The notes under the pieces are model-generated. The model was not told where the DNA came from. It searched no databases and was given only the letters and a program-made list of their open reading frames with translations. Shown one piece after another: positions 34,198 to 43,159 of a stretch of DNA of 64,000 nucleotides. The DNA lies in NCBI RefSeq assembly GCF_022749495.1, contig NZ_CP094241.1, forward strand, positions 1-64,000. The letters run 5' to 3'. A program made the position numbers and the translations under genes. This DNA is from Neisseria macacae ATCC 33926. GTDB lineage: Bacteria > Pseudomonadota > Gammaproteobacteria > Burkholderiales > Neisseriaceae. Every line of letters begins with the position of its first letter. Within the stretch, counting starts at the first letter, position 1.

Positions 34198-35568
34198 TCA
34201 AATCCGTTTCGCTAATTCTTCTGCCTTGCCGATGTACAGCGCGGGGGTCAGGGCGAGCAGTTGGGATTTGGCTTCGGCGGGGATTTCCAGCGATTCGATG
34301 AAGACTTTCAGCACTTCGGGCGTGATGCCGCCTTTGCCGCGCGTCAGGTCTTTCAGTTTTTCGTAAGGATTGGCGACGCCGTGGCGGCGCATCACGGTTT
34401 GAATCGGCTCGGCGAGCAGCTCCCAAGTGGCATCCAAATCGGCGGCCAGCGCGGCGGGGTTGGGTTCGAGCTTGTTCAGGCCGCGCAGGTGGGCGGCAAA
34501 ACCTAATACGGCATAGCCTACGCCTACGCCCATGTTGCGCAGGACGGTGCTGTCGGTCAGGTCGCGCTGCCAACGGGAAACGGGCAGTTTTTCGGATAAG
34601 AAGCCCAATACGGCGTTTGCCATGCCGAGGTTGCCTTCGGAGTTTTCAAAGTCGATGGGATTGACTTTGTGCGGCATGGTGGAAGAGCCGACTTCGCCCG
34701 CTTTGACTTTTTGTTTGAAGTAACCCAATGAAATATAACCCCAAACGTCGCGGTTGAAGTCGATCAGGATGGTGTTGATGCGGCTGAGGGTTTGGAAGAA
34801 TTCAGCCATGTAGTCGTGCGGCTCGATTTGGATGGTGTAGGGGTTGAAGGTCAGGCCGAGGCTGATTTCGACGAAGTTGCGGCAGTGGGTTTCCCAATCG
34901 ACGTCGGGATAGGCGACCATGTGGGCGTTGTAGTTGCCGACGGCGCCGTTGATTTTGCCGAGGAATTCTTGCGCCTGAAGGTTTTTGAACTGGCGTTGCA
35001 GGCGGTACACGATGTTGGCGGTTTCTTTGCCCAAGGTGGTCGGCGTGGCGGGTTGGCCGTGGGTGCGGCTCATCATGGGGACGGCGGCAAGGTCGTGCGC
35101 CATGCCGGTGAGTTTTTCGATGATTTCGGCAAGTTTGGGCAGGATGACGGTTTCACGCGCTTCTTGCAGCATTAGGGCGTGGGACAGGTTGTTGATGTCT
35201 TCGCTGGTGCAGGCGAAGTGGATGAACTCGCTGGCGGCGGCGACTTCGGGTACGCCGGCGAAGCGTTCTTTAAGCCAGTATTCGATGGCTTTGACATCAT
35301 GATTGGTGGTCGCTTCGATGGCTTTGACGGCGGCTGCGTCTTCCAATGAAAAGTTTTCGATGACTTTGTCGATTTCGGCAAGCGTGAAATCGCTGAAGGC
35401 GGGAATTTCGGTGATTTTCGGTTCGGCGGCGAGGGCTTTGAGCCAGCTCAATTCGACTTTGATGCGCGCCCTCATCAGGCCGTATTCGGAGAAAATCGGA
35501 CGCAATGCTTCAACGGATTGGGCGTAGCGGCCGTCTAGGGGGGAAAGTGCAGCGATAGGGTTGATCAT
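34198..35568 (-). CDS. purB: Adenylosuccinate lyase
   Basis: PurB catalyses two steps of purine synthesis, releasing fumarate from SAICAR and from adenylosuccinate. The 456-residue protein has the fumarase/aspartase fold and the family signature GSSTMPHKVNPIDFENSEG (flexible catalytic loop). Other motifs are the TTNHDVKAIEYWL region and SRTHGQPATPTTLGKE with the catalytic His. All key residues are present. Monocistronic, with a DUS terminator. Confidence 0.97.
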   Translation of the reverse strand: MINPIAALSPLDGRYAQSVEALRPIFSEYGLMRARIKVELSWLKALAAEPKITEIPAFSDFTLAEIDKVIENFSLEDAAAVKAIEATTNHDVKAIEYWLKERFAGVPEVAAASEFIHFACTSEDINNLSHALMLQEARETVILPKLAEIIEKLTGMAHDLAAVPMMSRTHGQPATPTTLGKETANIVYRLQRQFKNLQAQEFLGKINGAVGNYNAHMVAYPDVDWETHCRNFVEISLGLTFNPYTIQIEPHDYMAEFFQTLSRINTILIDFNRDVWGYISLGYFKQKVKAGEVGSSTMPHKVNPIDFENSEGNLGMANAVLGFLSEKLPVSRWQRDLTDSTVLRNMGVGVGYAVLGFAAHLRGLNKLEPNPAALAADLDATWELLAEPIQTVMRRHGVANPYEKLKDLTRGKGGITPEVLKVFIESLEIPAEAKSQLLALTPALYIGKAEELAKRI

Positions 35569-35668
35569 GTCGGAGTCCTGTCGGTAGGTCGGTCAAACGG
35601 TTAAATCAAACAGTCAAATTGTTTGCAATTATACATGATTTGACCCGGCAACTTCGGGTCGTCTGAAA

Positions 35669-36262
35669 CTACAACCTTCCCTTCAAAGCGTTTTTGACAA
35701 ACGCCGCCGACTCGCGCAATACCGTGAAACCATAGCCGCCGTAAGGCTCGGAACAAAACGGCGCGGCATACACCTGAATATCGTGTCCCTGCCACTGCCT
35801 GTCCGCCATCATCCTCGCCCGCGCCAAATGAAAACCGGCGCTGACAATGACGACGCGCGGGCTGTTTTCAATAAAATCGCGGCTGAACACAATGTTCTCA
35901 AACGTATTTTCCGCCCGCCGCTCTTGGATAATGTCTTCTTTCGGCACCCCCATCTTCTCCGCAATCGCCTGCATATTGCCCGAAGCAGACTGAAAATCGC
36001 GGCTGAGTCCGCCCGACATCACCAGCTTCTTCACCTTGCCGGCACGATACAGCTCGACAGCAGCTTCAACGCGCGCCACCAAACAAGGATTCAGACGACC
36101 CCCTTCATAAGAACGGGTCGAAAGCACAACCGCAGCATCCGCCGGACGCACCGTATCCGCATCCAACCGCGACACCCAAAAATCGCGCCACATGATCCAC
36201 AGCGGTAAAAGAGCGGCGGTAAAGAACAAAATCAATATAAAAACAAGGGCTTTTTTGAACAT
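35669..36262 (-). CDS. YdcF/SanA-type DUF218 membrane-anchored protein
   Basis: A 197-residue protein with one N-terminal membrane helix (ALVFILILFFTAALLPLWIMW) followed by a DUF218 domain. Typical segments are DAAVVLSTRS, RVEAAVELYRAGKVKKLVMSGG, ENTFENIVFSRD and VIVSAGFHLARARMM. Relatives (SanA, ElyC, YdcF) act in envelope integrity and lipid-carrier-linked steps; exact activity is unknown. It is 106 nt upstream of purB in the same direction. Confidence 0.85.
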   Translation of the reverse strand: MFKKALVFILILFFTAALLPLWIMWRDFWVSRLDADTVRPADAAVVLSTRSYEGGRLNPCLVARVEAAVELYRAGKVKKLVMSGGLSRDFQSASGNMQAIAEKMGVPKEDIIQERRAENTFENIVFSRDFIENSPRVVIVSAGFHLARARMMADRQWQGHDIQVYAAPFCSEPYGGYGFTVLRESAAFVKNALKGRL

Positions 36263-36662
36263 CCGAATCCTAAAATGATGAAAGTAGTTGGAACGCCGCT
36301 GTACGGGCAGGTTCCGCTTGTTCTTAAGATTTTACGAAATTCATACAGCCGTTCAGCTATATTTTTTTAGTAACCGATTGTTTCTATCCGTCCAAGTACG
36401 AATTTTGTTGTCGACAAATATTTTTATGGCTTTTCGTCATCGGATATTATTTAAATTGGGAATAACATTAATGCATAGCCTAGGAATATGATAATCAGTA
36501 TTGACATGGCGTATAAGGAAAATATATTATCAAAAACAGATTTTTGTAAAAGTTGCATAAAGTCGGCAATATAATATCAACGCCATCATCATCTTGAATG
36601 ATATGTAGGCTATCTCCAATTTTGAAGACTTTTTCTCTTCGTTCAACTATTAGAGAGTAAAC
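36263..36662. other. AT-rich intergenic region
   Basis: A 400-bp spacer between divergent genes with low GC compared with its neighbours. I see no DUS, CREE or convincing gene. It should hold both promoters. Confidence 0.5.
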
Positions 36663-37397
36663 ATGAAAAAAGCTTTATCAGTTATTTCCGTAGGTTTTTT
36701 ATCTCTGTCTCTGCTTGCTGCCTGTAATGGTGGAGAAAGTGAAACCCAAAAAGAGCTTGCTGCATTGAAAGAACAACTGGCGCAGCAACAAAAGCAACAA
36801 GCTGAACGCGAAAATCAAGAACAAGAACACCGGAAACAAATTGAGCAACAGCAAAGAGAAGACGAACTCTATCAAAAAGCCTACCAAGATGCCCAAGAAG
36901 ACTTACAGATGAAACAAATGCTGGAAGAAGAGAAAAAACAGGAAGAAGCAAAGAAAAAACAGGCTGCTGAGGAACGTAAACGCGAAGAAGCTAAAAAGAA
37001 ACAAGCTTTAGAAGAGGAACCTAAGCAAAAAGAAGAGGCCAGAATAAAACAAGAAGAACCTAGAATTAGACAAGAAGAATCCCCAAAAGCTACTGCAAAA
37101 CCGGCTGCTTCACAACAAGCGTCCAAAGTTACCGAAAAACTCGTTCGTTACCCTGCTTTTGTGATTTCGGAATCTGGTAGTGGTTCGTTAAATCTCAGAG
37201 GAGGACCGTCTATTTCAGCAGTTTCTGTTACCCAATTGAAAGACGGTCAGCAACTTCAAGTGGTGGCTGAAACCAACGCCTGTACCAATGCCAACGGTGG
37301 CTGCTGGGTTAAAGTTCAAGTTGGCGGGCTGACTGGTTATGTATCTAATGCCTACCTGCAAAAAGGTCATGTACGAGATGGTGCTTATGCATATTAA
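36663..37397 (+). CDS. Coiled-coil lipoprotein with C-terminal SH3b domain
   Basis: A 244-residue lipoprotein: signal peptide MKKALSVISVGFLSLSLLAAC with lipobox LAAC (Cys21). Residues ~28-145 are a Gln/Glu/Lys-rich coiled coil (LAALKEQLAQQQKQQAEREN and further repeats). The C-terminal ~70 residues (VRYPAFVISESGSGSLNLRG to GLTGYVSNAYLQ) form a bacterial SH3 domain, with the SLNLRGGPS and WVKVQVGGLTGYV motifs that usually bind peptidoglycan. The likely role is a periplasmic spacer or cell-wall tether. Its A-rich coiled-coil codons are less GC-rich than its surroundings. Confidence 0.82.
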   Translation: MKKALSVISVGFLSLSLLAACNGGESETQKELAALKEQLAQQQKQQAERENQEQEHRKQIEQQQREDELYQKAYQDAQEDLQMKQMLEEEKKQEEAKKKQAAEERKREEAKKKQALEEEPKQKEEARIKQEEPRIRQEESPKATAKPAASQQASKVTEKLVRYPAFVISESGSGSLNLRGGPSISAVSVTQLKDGQQLQVVAETNACTNANGGCWVKVQVGGLTGYVSNAYLQKGHVRDGAYAY

Positions 37398-37537
37398 TAT
37401 CGGATAGATTTTATTGGTGACGTTCTGTATCCACTAGAATAGAAATGATGGGAAAGTGAAAGAATATTTGGGGCTGTTCTGAATTATTTTAGGATGGAGT
37501 CCATTCAATAATCTATCCAATTCCGACTGTAAAATAG

Positions 37538-37572
37538 AAAAAAGGTCGTCTGAAATTTCAGACGACCTTTTT
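37538..37572 (-). terminator. DUS-pair terminator after sstT
   Basis: AAAAGGTCGTCTGAAATTTCAGACGACCTTTT is a nearly loopless palindrome with flanking A/T-runs, 26 nt past the sstT stop. Confidence 0.82.
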
Positions 37573-37597
37573 GACGTTTTACAAAACAACCGAATCT

Positions 37598-38821
37598 TCA
37601 GTCTTTGCGGCGGCTGCCTAAGTCGGCGGCGGCGGTAAAGAGTACGTCGGTGGAGGAGTTGAGGGCGGTTTCGGCGGAGTCTTGGATAACGCCGATAATC
37701 ATGCCGACGCCGACGACGCGCATGGCGAAGTCGTTGTCTATGCCCAAGAGGCTGCAGGCGACGGGGATCAGCAGCAGCGAGCCGCCGGCAACGCCGGATG
37801 CGCCGCATGCGCCGACGGTGGCGACGAGGCTCAGGAGCAGGGCGGTTGGGTAATCGACGACGATGCCTTTGGTGTAGGCAGCCGCCATGGCTAAGACGGT
37901 AATGGTAATCGCTGCGCCTGCCATGTTGATGGTTGCGCCCAGCGGGATGGAGACGGAGTAGGTGTCTTCATGTAAGCCGAGTTTTTTCGCCAATGCCATG
38001 TTGACGGGGATGTTGGCGGCGGAGGAGCGGGTGAAGAAGGCGTAGAGTCCGCTTTCGCGCAGGCAGGTGAAGACCAGTCCGTAGGGGTTTTTGCGGGTTT
38101 GCGACCAGACGATGAGCGGGTTCACAACGAGGGCGATAAATGCCATGCTGCCGAGCAGGACGGCCAGCAGGCGTCCGTAGCTGAGGAAGGCTGAAAAGCC
38201 GGTTTCGGCAACGGTTTGGGAGACCAGTCCGAAAATACCCAAGGGGGCGAAACGGATAACCCATTGTACGACGGTGGTAACGGCGTCGGAGAGGTCGGCG
38301 ACGACTTGGCGGGTGGTGTCGGAGCCGTGGTGGCGCAATGCGGAGCCTAAAACCAACGCCCATGCGAGAATGCCGATGTAGTTGGCTTGTGCGATGGCGT
38401 TAATCGGGTTGGACACGAGCTTCATCAAAAGCTCTTTGAGGACTTGGATGATGCCGGAGGGCGGTGCGAGGGTGGAGGTGGCTACGTCTTTAAACACCAG
38501 CGCGGTCGGGAATGCCATACTGGCGGCAACGGCGACTGCGGCGGCGGCAAATGTGCCGACGAGATACAGAATAATGATGGGTTTGATTTTGGCTTCGCCG
38601 CCTTTGCGGTATTGCACCAGCGCGGCGGTTACTAAGACAAACACCAATACGGGGGCGACGGCTTTCAATGCGCCGACGAACAATTCGCCGAGCAGCCCTG
38701 CGCCCAAACCTGCTTTCGGGGAAATGGAGCCGACCAAGACGCCCAACATCAAACCGATGATGATTTGCGGGACAAGTCCGATACGGTTGACTGCGTTCAG
38801 CAGTGGATGACCACTTGCCAT
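37598..38821 (-). CDS. sstT: SstT, sodium/serine-threonine symporter
   Basis: A 407-residue dicarboxylate/amino-acid:cation symporter (DAACS family) that imports serine and threonine with Na+. The start at 38821 (MASGHPLLNAVNRIGL) matches SstT; the longer frame adds a non-conserved extension. It has about nine hydrophobic segments and the two re-entrant loops, including the SSAANIPVNMALAKKLGL and IPLGATINMAGAAITITVLA motifs that hold the substrate and sodium sites. Monocistronic. Confidence 0.93.
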   Translation of the reverse strand: MASGHPLLNAVNRIGLVPQIIIGLMLGVLVGSISPKAGLGAGLLGELFVGALKAVAPVLVFVLVTAALVQYRKGGEAKIKPIIILYLVGTFAAAAVAVAASMAFPTALVFKDVATSTLAPPSGIIQVLKELLMKLVSNPINAIAQANYIGILAWALVLGSALRHHGSDTTRQVVADLSDAVTTVVQWVIRFAPLGIFGLVSQTVAETGFSAFLSYGRLLAVLLGSMAFIALVVNPLIVWSQTRKNPYGLVFTCLRESGLYAFFTRSSAANIPVNMALAKKLGLHEDTYSVSIPLGATINMAGAAITITVLAMAAAYTKGIVVDYPTALLLSLVATVGACGASGVAGGSLLLIPVACSLLGIDNDFAMRVVGVGMIIGVIQDSAETALNSSTDVLFTAAADLGSRRKD

Positions 38822-39098
38822 GATACGTCCTCTTACTTTATGTGTTAAGAAACGTTGCATTTTAAAAGAAAATATCAATTATTGCGCAGGTTTACATATC
38901 AAATCGATTGTTGTGGCGGAAAATGCTCTGTTTTTGGACTTGTCGGACAGTTTGTGCCTGATTTTTTGTATTGAATGGGTAAATGTGTTTTTTGGTATCC
39001 GCCTTTTCAGACGACCCCTCCGTCTCGGGCGGGTTTTAAACCCGATTGAAAATAATGGTAGAATTTAGAACCCTTCTGCCGTTGAAACATTTTTTGCC

Positions 39099-40937
39099 AT
39101 GACCAGACTGACTTCGCCCATCCTGATTGCCTCACTCGCCCTTGCCTACGGACACGCAACCGCAGCCGATCTGCCGCGTGCCGAAGACTACGAACCGATT
39201 CCCGGCTTCAAGCAGGGCGGGCAATCCGAGCAGGCTGCCAAAGCAGGCAAACTGACGCCCAAGTTTCCCGTCAAAATCGAAACCAAAAACAGCGAAGTCA
39301 AATCCATGCTCGAAGAATACCTGCCGCTGATTACCCAGCAGCAGGACGAAGAATTGGATAAAGAGCAGGTCGGCTTCCTCGCCGAAGAAACGCCCGACAA
39401 CGTCAAAACCATGCTCAAAACCAAAGGCTATTTCAACGGCAACGTCAACGTCCAAGACAACGGTTCGAGCTACACCGTCGCCGTCAATCCCGGCCCGCGC
39501 ACCAAAATCGACAACGTCAGCGTCGCCATCCTCGGCGACATCCTGTCAGACAACAACCTTGCCGAGTATTACCAAAAAGCCATGGCAAACTGGCAGCAGC
39601 CCGTTGGCGAATACTTTGACCAAGACGGCTGGAGCGGCAGCAAAACCTCCGTCCTCAGCGCAGTAACCCGCAAAAAATACCCGCTTGCCAAACTCAGCAA
39701 CAGCCAAGCCACCGTCAATCCCAACAACAACACTGCCGATCTGAACGTTACCGTCGAAAGCAACCGCCCCATTTATTTCGGCGACTTTGAAATCACCGGC
39801 ACCCGCCGCTATCCCGAAAACGTCGTCGCCGGCCTGGCACGTTTCAAACCCGGCGCGCCCTACGACCTCGACCTCTTGCTCGACTTCCAACAAGCGCTCG
39901 AACAAAACGGACATTACTCCGGCGCATCCGTTCAAGCCGACTTCGACCGCCTCCAAGGTGACCGCGTGCCCGTCAAAGTCAACGTCACCGAAGTCAAACG
40001 CCACAAACTCGAAACCGGTATCCGCTACGATTCCGAATACGGCCTCGGCGGACGCATCGGTTACGACTACTACAACCTCTTCAACAAAGGCTACATCGGT
40101 TCCGTCGTTTGGGACATGGACAAATATGAAACCACCCTCGCCGCCGGTATCAGCCAGCCGCGCAACAGCGAAGGCAAATACTGGACGACCAACACGTCCT
40201 ACAACCGCTCGACCACCCAAAACCTTGAAAAACGCGCCCTGACCAGCGGTATTTGGCGCGTGCGCGACCGCAACGGCATCGAATCGCGCCTCGGTATCGA
40301 ATTCATTACCGAAGACCGCAAAGTACCCAATACCAATTACGACCTCGGCCGCAGCCACGCCACCATGCTGACCGCCTCGTGGAAACGCCAAAACATCGAA
40401 ACCGAGCTGCGTCCCGAAAACGGCTACTACCTCGACGGCAAAATCGGCGCAACACTGGGCAACTTCCTGTCCTCCACCACCATGGCGCGCGCCACCGCCC
40501 GCGCAGGCTATTTCTACACACCCGAAAACAAAAAACTCGGCACCTTCATCGTCCGCGGGCAGGCAGGCTACGTTTATGCCCGCGAAGGCGAAGACGTACC
40601 TTCCAGCCTCATGTTCCGCACCGGCGGCGCCTCTTCCGTACGCGGTTACGAACTCGACAGCATCGGTCTGGCAGGTCCGAACAATTCCGTCCTCCCCGAT
40701 AGGGCATTACTGGTCGGCAGCCTCGAATACCAATTCCCGATTACCAAAAGCGTATCCGGTGCCGTCTTCCACGATGTCGGCGATGCCGCAGGCAACTTCA
40801 AACGCATGAGCATGAAACACGGTACCGGCCTCGGCGTGCGCTGGTTCAGCCCCGTCGCCCCGTTCTCCTTCGACGTCGCCTACGGACACCAAGACAAAAA
40901 ACTCCGTTGGCACATCAGTTTGGGCACAAGGTTTTAA
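39099..40937 (+). CDS. tamA: TamA, Omp85-family outer-membrane assembly protein
   Basis: TamA is the outer-membrane part of the translocation and assembly module. The 612-residue protein has signal peptide MTRLTSPILIASLALAYGHATA, an N-terminal periplasmic region with three POTRA domains (roughly residues 50-270, including IYFGDFEITGTRRYPENVV), and a C-terminal 16-strand barrel. The conserved lid-lock motif is VRGYE (SSVRGYELDSIGL) and it ends in LGTRF with the terminal Phe. No tamB lies next to it; a terminator follows at once. Confidence 0.9.
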   Translation: MTRLTSPILIASLALAYGHATAADLPRAEDYEPIPGFKQGGQSEQAAKAGKLTPKFPVKIETKNSEVKSMLEEYLPLITQQQDEELDKEQVGFLAEETPDNVKTMLKTKGYFNGNVNVQDNGSSYTVAVNPGPRTKIDNVSVAILGDILSDNNLAEYYQKAMANWQQPVGEYFDQDGWSGSKTSVLSAVTRKKYPLAKLSNSQATVNPNNNTADLNVTVESNRPIYFGDFEITGTRRYPENVVAGLARFKPGAPYDLDLLLDFQQALEQNGHYSGASVQADFDRLQGDRVPVKVNVTEVKRHKLETGIRYDSEYGLGGRIGYDYYNLFNKGYIGSVVWDMDKYETTLAAGISQPRNSEGKYWTTNTSYNRSTTQNLEKRALTSGIWRVRDRNGIESRLGIEFITEDRKVPNTNYDLGRSHATMLTASWKRQNIETELRPENGYYLDGKIGATLGNFLSSTTMARATARAGYFYTPENKKLGTFIVRGQAGYVYAREGEDVPSSLMFRTGGASSVRGYELDSIGLAGPNNSVLPDRALLVGSLEYQFPITKSVSGAVFHDVGDAAGNFKRMSMKHGTGLGVRWFSPVAPFSFDVAYGHQDKKLRWHISLGTRF

Positions 40938-40957
40938 GGTCGTCTGAAAACAAAAAA

Positions 40958-40988
40958 CAGGGGTGCTTGATGGCATCCCTGCTTTTTT
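40958..40988 (+). terminator. Terminator after tamA
   Basis: CAGGGGTGC and GGCATCCCTG pair around TTGAT and are followed by CTTTTTTAT; a single DUS (40937-40949) precedes it. Confidence 0.82.
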
Positions 40989-41055
40989 ATGTGGTATGTG
41001 AAAACCGCATACATCGGATTTTCAAAAGCCAACGGATTCGCAGCCGACAAAAAAC

Positions 41056-41523
41056 TCAGGCTAAATGTTTTGCCAAAAGATTGAGGGCAAACTCGACGGC
41101 TTGTGTTCTGACGGCTTCGCGGTCGCCGCTGAAGACTTGCATCTGTTCCAATGATTCGGTTGGTGTGGACAAACCGAACCAAACCGTGCCGACAGGTTTC
41201 ACCGCGCTGCCGCCGCCCGGGCCTGCGATGCCGGAAATACTGAGGGCGTAGTCGGCTTGGGCGACGGCTTTCGCACCGCGCGCCATTTCGTACACGGTTT
41301 CGCGGCTGACCGCGCCGTGTTGCAGCAGCGTGTCGGGCATGACGCCGAGGCGTTCTTCTTTGGCTTGGTTGCTGTAAGTGACGAAACTTTGATGAAACCA
41401 TTGCGAGCTGCCCGCAATGCTGGTGAACGCGCCCGCCAGCAGGCCGCCGGTGCAGGATTCGGCGCAGGTGACGGTTTGGCGGTGTCGGGTGAGGTGTTCG
41501 GCTATGGTTTGCAGGGCGGTCAT
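41056..41523 (-). CDS. pncC: CinA-type nicotinamide-nucleotide amidohydrolase (PncC)
   Basis: A 155-residue protein made only of the C-terminal CinA domain. Motifs are VTCAESCTGGLLAGAFTSIAGSS, GAVSRETVYEMARGA and SISGIAGPGGGSAVKPVGTVW. PncC deamidates nicotinamide mononucleotide in the pyridine-nucleotide cycle. It converges on tamA. Confidence 0.92.
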   Translation of the reverse strand: MTALQTIAEHLTRHRQTVTCAESCTGGLLAGAFTSIAGSSQWFHQSFVTYSNQAKEERLGVMPDTLLQHGAVSRETVYEMARGAKAVAQADYALSISGIAGPGGGSAVKPVGTVWFGLSTPTESLEQMQVFSGDREAVRTQAVEFALNLLAKHLA

Positions 41524-41583
41524 GGGATGTCCTTTCGCTGGGCGGGTTTCCCCGAAATATGGGGTTGGGTGGAGACCCTATTA

Positions 41584-41653
41584 TATAGTGGATTAACTTT
41601 AAACCAGTACGGTGTTGCCTCGCCTTGTCCTGATTTAAAGTTAATCCACTATA
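41584..41653. repeat. Minimal Correia element, 70 bp
   Basis: TATAGTGGATTAACTTTAAA...TTTAAAGTTAATCCACTATA around CCAGTACGGTGTTGCCTCGCC. It lies 60 bp upstream of the pncC start. Confidence 0.88.
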
Positions 41654-41675
41654 GAAGGATTGCAGAGAGTGGGCG

Positions 41676-41721
41676 AAAGGTCGTCTGAAAACCGGAATCC
41701 CAATTTTTCAGACGACCTTTT
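41676..41721. terminator. DUS inverted pair
   Basis: AAAGGTCGTCTGAAAACC and TTTTTCAGACGACCTTTT. Confidence 0.65.
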
Positions 41722-41756
41722 GTGCTTTGCCCTATCCGCCAAACCGCCGGTCACCC

Positions 41757-41840
41757 GTAGCGTGGGTTTTACCCACGGATGAACAGGGATAATTGGATTC
41801 GGATGTTCGGGTGGGAGATCGCAGGCAAAGCCCACGCTGC
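41757..41840. repeat. GTAGCGTGGG inverted-repeat element, 84 bp
   Basis: GTAGCGTGGGTTTTACCCACGGATG at the left; GGCAAAGCCCACGCTGC at the right; interior like 34023-34106. Together with the CREE and DUS hairpins this accounts for all of 41524-41932. Confidence 0.65.
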
Positions 41841-41875
41841 GGATTGGTTTATCCTAAGCCTTGCCCATTTGAACA

Positions 41876-41919
41876 AAAGGTCGTCTGAAACCGAAGTTGG
41901 TTTTCAGACGACCTTTTTT
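41876..41919 (-). terminator. DUS-pair terminator after the nitroreductase gene
   Basis: AAAGGTCGTCTGAAACC and GGTTTTCAGACGACCTTTTTT, 13 nt past the stop. Confidence 0.82.
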
Positions 41920-41932
41920 GTTTGACGGGCAA

Positions 41933-42538
41933 TTATGCGCCGAACACTTTCAAACGGTTTTCCACAGGCTCGAAGGCTTTTTCACCAGCAGGTGCTTCGA
42001 TGCCGCCGATAACCATTTGCGCGCGCAGAAGCCAGCTTTCGGGCAGGTTCCATTCTTTGGCGATGGCGGCGTCGGGCAGCGGGTTGTAGTGTTGCAGGTT
42101 CGCGCCCACGCCGGCGGCGGCAAGCGTCGTCCAGACGGCGTATTGCGTCATCGCGTTCGCATGGTCCGCCCAAACGGGGAAGTTGGCGGCATAAGAAGGG
42201 AATTGCTCTTGCAGGCCTTTGACGACGTTTTGGTCTTCGAAGAACAAAATGGTCGCCGCGCCTGCTTTGAACAGGTTTAATTTTTGCGCGGTCGGCTCGA
42301 ATTGTTCGGCAGGCACGATGGCGCGCAAAGCGTCTTCAACAAATTGCCACACTTTGCCGTGTTCTTCGCCGAAGAGGACGACGACGCGGGTGGATTGCGA
42401 GTTGAAGGAAGAAGGTGTGTGCAAAACGGCATGTTTGACGATTTCGCTGATTTCTTCGTTGCTGATGGGCAGGTTTTTGTTCAGCGCGTAAATGGAACGG
42501 CGGGTTTCGGCCGCTTGTTGTAAGGTTTGATAAGTCAT
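41933..42538 (-). CDS. Nitroreductase-family protein (Frm2/Hbn1 type)
   Basis: A 201-residue FMN-dependent oxidoreductase fold. FMN-binding features are RRSIYALNKN at the start, TPSSFNSQSTRVVVLFG and a C-terminal GGIEAPAGEKAF segment. It is shorter than classic nitroreductases and most like the Frm2/YdgI group, which reduces quinones, nitro compounds or lipid signals. It is the second gene after doxX (96-nt gap), both divergent from a LysR regulator, which suggests shared control. Confidence 0.86.
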   Translation of the reverse strand: MTYQTLQQAAETRRSIYALNKNLPISNEEISEIVKHAVLHTPSSFNSQSTRVVVLFGEEHGKVWQFVEDALRAIVPAEQFEPTAQKLNLFKAGAATILFFEDQNVVKGLQEQFPSYAANFPVWADHANAMTQYAVWTTLAAAGVGANLQHYNPLPDAAIAKEWNLPESWLLRAQMVIGGIEAPAGEKAFEPVENRLKVFGA

Positions 42539-42634
42539 TTTGTTTTTCCTTTGATTGATGTTGAATCGGTTGGCGGGTTTGGAAATCTATTCGTAAAACC
42601 CGCTTTGCTTGTTTTCAGACGACCTTTGGGTCTA

Positions 42635-43036
42635 TCAGGATTTGTCTTTGCCGAACAGGTTGTCCAATGCCAATGAGCCGCCGCCGGCTGCTGCCAGATA
42701 GAGGAACACGAAGCAGAACAATACTGCCGATTCGCCGCCGTTGGCAAGCGGGAACAGCGCCGAACCTTGGGAGGCGTGTGCCATGAAATAGGCAGCCGCC
42801 ATCTGACCGGACAGGATGAAGGCGGCGGGACGGGTGAACAGTCCGAGAATCAACAGGATGCCGCCGGCGATTTCCAAAATGCCTGCCACCAACATCAAGC
42901 CTTCGGGCGAGCCGCTGCCCATGGATGTCGGGAAGCCGAAGAATTTCGACGTACCGTGCAGGAGGAAGAGGTAGGCGGTTACGATACGCAAAACGGACAA
43001 TAAAATGGGTTGGATACGGGCGCAGGTTGCAGACAT
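42635..43036 (-). CDS. DoxX-family membrane protein
   Basis: A 133-residue protein with four membrane helices (for example ILLSVLRIVTAYLFLLHGTS and VLFCFVFLYLAAAGGGSLAL). The HGTSKFFGFP and MLVAGILEIAGGILLILGLF segments are typical of DoxX/YphA. DoxX proteins have been linked to thiol and quinone redox stress. Divergent from the LysR-type gene over a 123-bp spacer. Confidence 0.9.
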   Translation of the reverse strand: MSATCARIQPILLSVLRIVTAYLFLLHGTSKFFGFPTSMGSGSPEGLMLVAGILEIAGGILLILGLFTRPAAFILSGQMAAAYFMAHASQGSALFPLANGGESAVLFCFVFLYLAAAGGGSLALDNLFGKDKS

Positions 43037-43159
43037 GGGGTTCTCCTTATCAAAAATGCGGGGGTTAAATGAAAACTAATCTTATCTGTGCAGTATAGAT
43101 AATTACTGCCGGTAGATATATACTTCTTTTATTGATACAACGTTTCCCTAAAAGAAAAC

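Noticed and set aside
39546..40391. 281-codon open frame on the minus strand
   Set aside because: Antisense to tamA; Val/Gly/Phe-rich shadow without family features.
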